A DNA stretch of 64,000 nucleotides. It comes from JALYLC01 sp963743275 (GTDB taxonomy: Bacteria > Actinomycetota > Thermoleophilia > Gaiellales > JALYLC01). Positions 60,448 to 64,000 of this stretch are shown here, piece by piece; positions within the stretch are counted from its first letter, which is position 1, and each line of letters opens with the position of its first letter. Below the pieces are notes generated by a model that worked only from the letters and a program-made list of their open reading frames with translations, did no database searches and was not told the DNA's origin. Made by a program: the position numbers and the translations under genes. The DNA lies in assembly GCA_963743275.1 (NCBI GenBank), contig CAVUPB010000002.1:372001-436000 (forward strand), written 5' to 3'.

Positions 60448-61821
60448 TCAGCGCTCGACCAGATCCAGGATCACGGGCACGCCCTGCAGCGCCAGCGCCT
60501 CGCGCAGCTGATTCTCGAGCCAGTACGCATAGTCGCGCGTCACGCGGCTGCGATCGTTCACGGTCAGGCGGAAGCGCGGCGGCCGGGCCTGCACCTGCGC
60601 GCCGTAGTAGATCTTGAGCCTGCGCCCCTTGACGAGCGGCGCCTCGCGCGTGGCCAGGATGTCGCGCAGCAGGCGGTTGAACTCGCCCGTGCCGATGCGG
60701 CTCACGTAGCGGTCGTAGGTGTCGTCGATCACGCGCACGAGCCGCTCGAGGCCGCGCTTCGTGAGCGCCGAGGTGACGACGATGGGCGGGCGCTGGCGCG
60801 CCTTGATGTGCAGCCGCTCGCGCACGTCCTCGAGCTCGAGCTGGGCGATGTCCCACTTCGAGAGCACGAAGACCGTCGCGCAGCTCGCGCGGCGCGCGAC
60901 GTCGGCGACGTGCAGGTCCTGCTCGGTGATGCCCTCGGTGGAGTCGACGAGCACGAGCGCGACGTCGGCGCGCCGCGCCGCCTCGAGCGAGCGCACCTCG
61001 CTCCAGAACTCGACCTGCTGGCGCTGCGCGCGGTGCCGGCGCAGGCCGGCCGTGTCGATCAGGCGGTAGATGCGGCCCTCGCGCTCGAGGCGGATGTCGA
61101 TCGAGTCGCGGGTCGTGCCGGGGATCTCGCTCACGATCGTGCGCTGCTCGTCGCAGAGCGCGTTCAGGAGCGACGACTTGCCGACGTTCGGGCGGCCGAG
61201 GATGACGACGCCGATCTCGTCCGTCGTGCGCTCGACGCGCGCCACGTCGAGTGCGCGCAAGCGCGCGACGATCTCGTCGAGCAGATCGCCGGTCGCGATG
61301 CCGTGCAGCGCCGACAGCGGGAAGGGGTCGCCGAGGCCGAGCTCGTGGTACTCGAGCGCCTCGTCGTGGCGGGCCGGGTTGTCGAGCTTGTTCGCGACCA
61401 GGAGCACCGGCACGCGCGAGCGCCGCAGCCGCTCGGCCAGCTCGAGATCGGCGGGGCCCGGCGACGTCGTGGCGTCCACGAGCAACAGCACGAGATCGGC
61501 CTCGCTGATCGCGAGCTCGGCCTGGCGCACGATCTCGGCCTGGAAGGGGCCCTCGTCGCCGGCGTCGACGCCGCCGGTGTCGATCAGCGCGAAGAGGTCG
61601 CCGCCCCACTCGACGACCATCTGCTTGCGGTCGCGCGTGACGCCGGGCTCGGAGTGCACGACGGTCTCGCGCGTGGCCGTGAGGCGGTTGACGAGCGTCG
61701 ACTTGCCGGCGTTCGGCTCGCCGACGATCGCGACGGTGCCGAGCAGGGTGCGCTCGGTGGTCGCCTCGGCCTCGGCGGTGCGCTGGCGCGAGCTGCGGGA
61801 GCGGGGAGCGTCGTCGCTCAC
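60448..61821 (-). CDS. der: GTPase Der (EngA), ribosome assembly factor
   Basis: 457 residues from GTG 61821, overlapping plsC (GTGA). It has two tandem GTPase domains: the first with VAIVGEPNAGKSTLVNRL and LLVANKLDNPARH, the second with VVILGRPNVGKSSLLNALCD, LIDTAGLRRH and VLSKWDIAQLE. A C-terminal KH-like domain (RRLKIYYGAQVQARPPRFRL) follows. Der matures the 50S subunit. It begins with a Ser/Arg/Glu-rich stretch of about 25 residues. gpsA follows 3 nt later. Confidence 0.95.
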   Translation of the reverse strand: MSDDAPRSRSSRQRTAEAEATTERTLLGTVAIVGEPNAGKSTLVNRLTATRETVVHSEPGVTRDRKQMVVEWGGDLFALIDTGGVDAGDEGPFQAEIVRQAELAISEADLVLLLVDATTSPGPADLELAERLRRSRVPVLLVANKLDNPARHDEALEYHELGLGDPFPLSALHGIATGDLLDEIVARLRALDVARVERTTDEIGVVILGRPNVGKSSLLNALCDEQRTIVSEIPGTTRDSIDIRLEREGRIYRLIDTAGLRRHRAQRQQVEFWSEVRSLEAARRADVALVLVDSTEGITEQDLHVADVARRASCATVFVLSKWDIAQLELEDVRERLHIKARQRPPIVVTSALTKRGLERLVRVIDDTYDRYVSRIGTGEFNRLLRDILATREAPLVKGRRLKIYYGAQVQARPPRFRLTVNDRSRVTRDYAYWLENQLREALALQGVPVILDLVER

Positions 61822-62531
61822 GAGGCCACCGCCGCGTCGACGCCGGCGAGGTCGCGCGGGCGCCCGGCCGCGATCGCGGCCTGGGTGCGGCGCTGCAGAC
61901 GCTCGAGCTCGCGCTGCAGCTCGGCGGTCGTCGTGACGACCGCATCGCGGTAGGCGCGGCCCCGCCGCGCCGTCTCGGCGACGTGCAGCGGCGGCCCGAA
62001 CATCACCGTGACGGGGTGGCGGAGCGACTTCTTGATGTGGATCGTGCCCTGGATCACTACCGGCACTATGGGTGCTCCTTCGGCCAGAGCGATCAATGCC
62101 GCCCCCGGCTGCACCCGGCCGATGGCCTCCGAGGGTTGCCGCGTACCCTCGCAGAAGACGCCCAGCGGGTGTCCCGCGCGCAGCACGCGCCGCGCCAGGC
62201 GCAGCGCCTCGAGGTCGGATTCGCCGCGGCGGACGGCGAACGCGCCCGCGTGACGGACGAGCCAGGTGAGGATGCGGTTGTAGGTGAACAGCTCGGCCTT
62301 GGCCATGTAGCGCAGCGTGCGCGGCGAGGCGGCGCCGAGCACGACGACGTCGATCCCCGCGATGTGGTTGCAGGCGATCACGGCCGGGCCCGTGCGCGGC
62401 ACGTGCTCGGCCCCGTAGACGCGCATGCGGAAGAACCACTCGAAGGGCCGCTGCAGGAGCAGGCGCCAGAAGCCCCAGAAGCGATCGGGCGTGAGGATGC
62501 GGTGGTCGTCGCCGGGGACGTCGTCGCTCAT
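61818..62531 (-). CDS. plsC: 1-acylglycerol-3-phosphate O-acyltransferase (PlsC family)
   Basis: 237 residues from ATG 62531. Motif 1 is VIACNHIAGIDVVVLGA (NHxxxxD, with Ile-Ala-Gly-Ile between), motif 2 FAVRRGESDLEALRLA, motif 3 LGVFCEGTRQPSEAIGRVQPG and motif 4 APIVPVVIQG. The cmk-plsC-der order is standard in actinobacteria. It acylates lysophosphatidate at the membrane. It overlaps cmk and der by 4 nt each. Confidence 0.92.
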   Translation of the reverse strand: MSDDVPGDDHRILTPDRFWGFWRLLLQRPFEWFFRMRVYGAEHVPRTGPAVIACNHIAGIDVVVLGAASPRTLRYMAKAELFTYNRILTWLVRHAGAFAVRRGESDLEALRLARRVLRAGHPLGVFCEGTRQPSEAIGRVQPGAALIALAEGAPIVPVVIQGTIHIKKSLRHPVTVMFGPPLHVAETARRGRAYRDAVVTTTAELQRELERLQRRTQAAIAAGRPRDLAGVDAAVAS

Positions 62532-63112
62532 CGCCCGTCTCCCCGGGCCAGCGCGACGATGCGCGCGACGACAGCCTCGGAGTCGAGGTCGGTGCTGTCG
62601 ATGACCACCGCGTCGGCCGCGCGCACGGTCTGCGCGGCATCGCGCTGGTCGCGCTCGGCGAGCGCGGCGGCGGCCGCGGAGTCGGCCAGCTCGCGCACTC
62701 GCCGGTGGGCGCGCACCGCGGGAGCGGCGTCGAGCCAGATCTTGAGCTCGGCCTCCGGCCACACGACCGCGCCGACGTCGCGGCCCTCGGCGACGGCGTC
62801 GCCCGCGGCCAGGAACGAGCGCTGGGCGCGGTGCAGCGCCTCGCGCACGGCCGGGTGGCGCGCCACGAGCGACACCTGCTCCTCGACCTGCGGGCTGCGC
62901 AGCTCGCCGTCTCCGGTGAGCGTCGCGGCGAGGCCGGCGAGCCCGGCGAGGCCCTCGGCGTCGTCGCTCGCAACGCCGTTGCGGAGCGCCGCGAGCGCGA
63001 CCGCGCGGTACATCGCGCCGGTATCCAGATAGCGGTAGCCGAGCGTCTCCGCGACCCTGCGCGCGACGGTCGACTTGCCGGCCCCGGCCGGCCCGTCGAT
63101 CGCGATCACCAC
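62528..63112 (-). CDS. cmk: Cytidylate kinase
   Basis: 194 residues. It has P-loop IDGPAGAGKSTVARRVAETL, YLDTGAMYRAVALAAL, the NMP-binding region and DVGAVVWPEAELKIWLDAAP, with the LID arginines AERDQRDAAQTVRAADAVVIDST at the end (split). It phosphorylates CMP and dCMP. The ATG at 63112 overlaps the end of aroA by 7 nt and plsC by 4 nt, so aroA, cmk, plsC, der and gpsA form one operon. Confidence 0.95.
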   Translation of the reverse strand: MVIAIDGPAGAGKSTVARRVAETLGYRYLDTGAMYRAVALAALRNGVASDDAEGLAGLAGLAATLTGDGELRSPQVEEQVSLVARHPAVREALHRAQRSFLAAGDAVAEGRDVGAVVWPEAELKIWLDAAPAVRAHRRVRELADSAAAAALAERDQRDAAQTVRAADAVVIDSTDLDSEAVVARIVALARGDGR

Positions 63113-64000
63113 GGCCGCACCGCCAGACGCTCGACCTCGGCCGCGAAGCCGGGGTACGAGACGCCGATCGCCGAGGCGCCCTGGATGCGCACACCGCCGC
63201 GCGAGACGAGCCCGGCGACCGCGCCGAGCATGCCGATGCGGTGGTCGCCGTGGGCGTCGACGCGGCCGCCCTCGGGACGCGCGGGCACGCCCTGGATCTC
63301 CCAGCCGTCGGCGGTCGCGTGCACGTGGCCGCCGATCGCCCGCAGCAGCTCCGCGACCGTCTCGAGGCGGTTCGACTCCTTCACGCGCAGCTCGGCCGCG
63401 CCGCGCACGACCGTGCGGCCGCGAGCCATCGTCGCCGCCAGCGCGAGCAGCGGCAGCTCGTCGATCAGCGCCGGCACGATCTCGGGCTCGATCTCGGTGG
63501 CGACGAGCTCGGCCGGGTGCACCTCGACGTCCGCGATCGGCTCTCCCCCGGCCGTCGTGCGGCGGTTGAAGAGGTTGATGCGCGCGCCCATGCGCTCGAG
63601 CACGGTCAGCAGGCCCGTGCGCGTCGGATTCGTCGACATTCCGCGCACGAACAGGCGCGACTCGGCCAGCAGCGTCGCCGCCACCAGGAACGGCGCGGCC
63701 GAGGAGATGTCCCCGGGCACGTCGACCGCGGCCAGCTCGAGCCGCTCGGCCGGCCAGACCGAGACGGTGCGCGGCCCCTTGGCGACGCGCGCGCCGGCGG
63801 CGCGCAGCAGGCGCTCCGTGTGGTCGCGGGTCGGCACCGGCTCGATCACCGTCGTCGGCCCGGTGACGGCGTAGAGGCCCGCGAGCAGGATGCAGGACTT
63901 GACCTGGGCCGAGGCCACCGGCAGCTCGTAGCCGATCGGCTGCAGCTCGCCGCCGCCGTCGATGTGCAGCGGCGGGCGCCCGTCGCTGTCGCCCAGCACC
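63106..64000 (-). CDS. aroA: 3-phosphoshikimate 1-carboxyvinyltransferase (EPSP synthase), C-terminal part
   Basis: The visible part (about 298 residues) is cut by the right edge and is not a separate gene. SAQVKSCILLAGLYAVTGPT, RDHTERLLRAAGARVAKGP, VPGDISSAAPFLVAATLLAE, IDELPLLALAATMARGRTV and ELRVKESNRLETVAELLRAIGG, with HGDHRIGMLGAVAGL near the end, are EPSP synthase landmarks including the substrate-binding Lys, Arg, Asp and Glu. It works in the shikimate pathway. It overlaps cmk, the first downstream gene of this operon. Confidence 0.94.
   Translation of the reverse strand, partial: VLGDSDGRPPLHIDGGGELQPIGYELPVASAQVKSCILLAGLYAVTGPTTVIEPVPTRDHTERLLRAAGARVAKGPRTVSVWPAERLELAAVDVPGDISSAAPFLVAATLLAESRLFVRGMSTNPTRTGLLTVLERMGARINLFNRRTTAGGEPIADVEVHPAELVATEIEPEIVPALIDELPLLALAATMARGRTVVRGAAELRVKESNRLETVAELLRAIGGHVHATADGWEIQGVPARPEGGRVDAHGDHRIGMLGAVAGLVSRGGVRIQGASAIGVSYPGFAAEVERLAVRPW

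Noticed and set aside
1..64000. CRISPR array, prophage or integrative element
   Set aside because: No regularly spaced direct repeats, no phage structural genes, integrases or transposases were found in the window.

Overview
This 64 kb window is chromosomal DNA from a very GC-rich bacterium, with frequent GTG/TTG starts and 1-4 nt overlaps between consecutive genes. The gene set points to Actinomycetota, and the overall style fits the class Thermoleophilia (inference, moderate confidence): a DUF5996 gene, an ECF sigma factor paired with a CU044_5270-like protein, and a SepIVA-like coiled-coil gene next to coaD, yceD and rpmF. There is no prophage, CRISPR array, integrase or transposase. Seven genes, several of them essential, are each interrupted by one single-base indel. 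This looks like unpolished assembly error rather than gene decay.

Layout. 1-13 kb is accessory: the end of a sugar epimerase plus DegT aminotransferase pair, a secreted seven-repeat propeller, two cation diffusion facilitators, an ABC-2 drug-export pair, an MgtC/DUF4010 membrane protein, a cupin, an SQR-like flavoprotein, a frameshifted DUF2199 gene, several unknown proteins and a small secreted repeat protein. 13-21 kb holds tRNA-Pro(GGG), a metallopeptidase, a CBS protein and a pyruvate dehydrogenase operon (lpdA, proS, pdhA, pdhB, pdhC) with prolyl-tRNA synthetase embedded in it. 21-24 kb carries unknown genes and the sigma factor/membrane protein pair. 24-28 kb is pheST behind a T-box leader with a UUC specifier.

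28-46 kb is a long leftward housekeeping block: trmH/spoU-type methylase, GST, infC-rpmI-rplT, ftsY, smc, rnc, acpP, plsX, rpmF, yceD, a coiled-coil division-type gene, coaD, rsmD, recG, a flippase-like membrane gene, degV and fakA. rpmB is divergent. 46-51 kb is riboflavin synthesis (rpe, ribD, ribE, ribBA, ribH), with a nested inverted repeat between ribD and ribE. A solitary EutN/CcmL microcompartment vertex gene follows. 51-58 kb holds rsmB, fmt, def, priA and metK. 58-64 kb has a membrane HD-GYP protein, then gpsA, der, plsC, cmk and aroA, cut by the right edge.

The block links translation (infC, L20, L35, L32, L28, fmt, def, pheST, proS), phospholipid synthesis (plsX, acpP, gpsA, plsC, fakA/degV) and chromosome maintenance (smc, recG, priA). 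A dispersed palindrome with core GGGGTCAGACCCC sits at several gene ends, mostly between convergent genes, and is the most distinctive non-coding pattern in the window.
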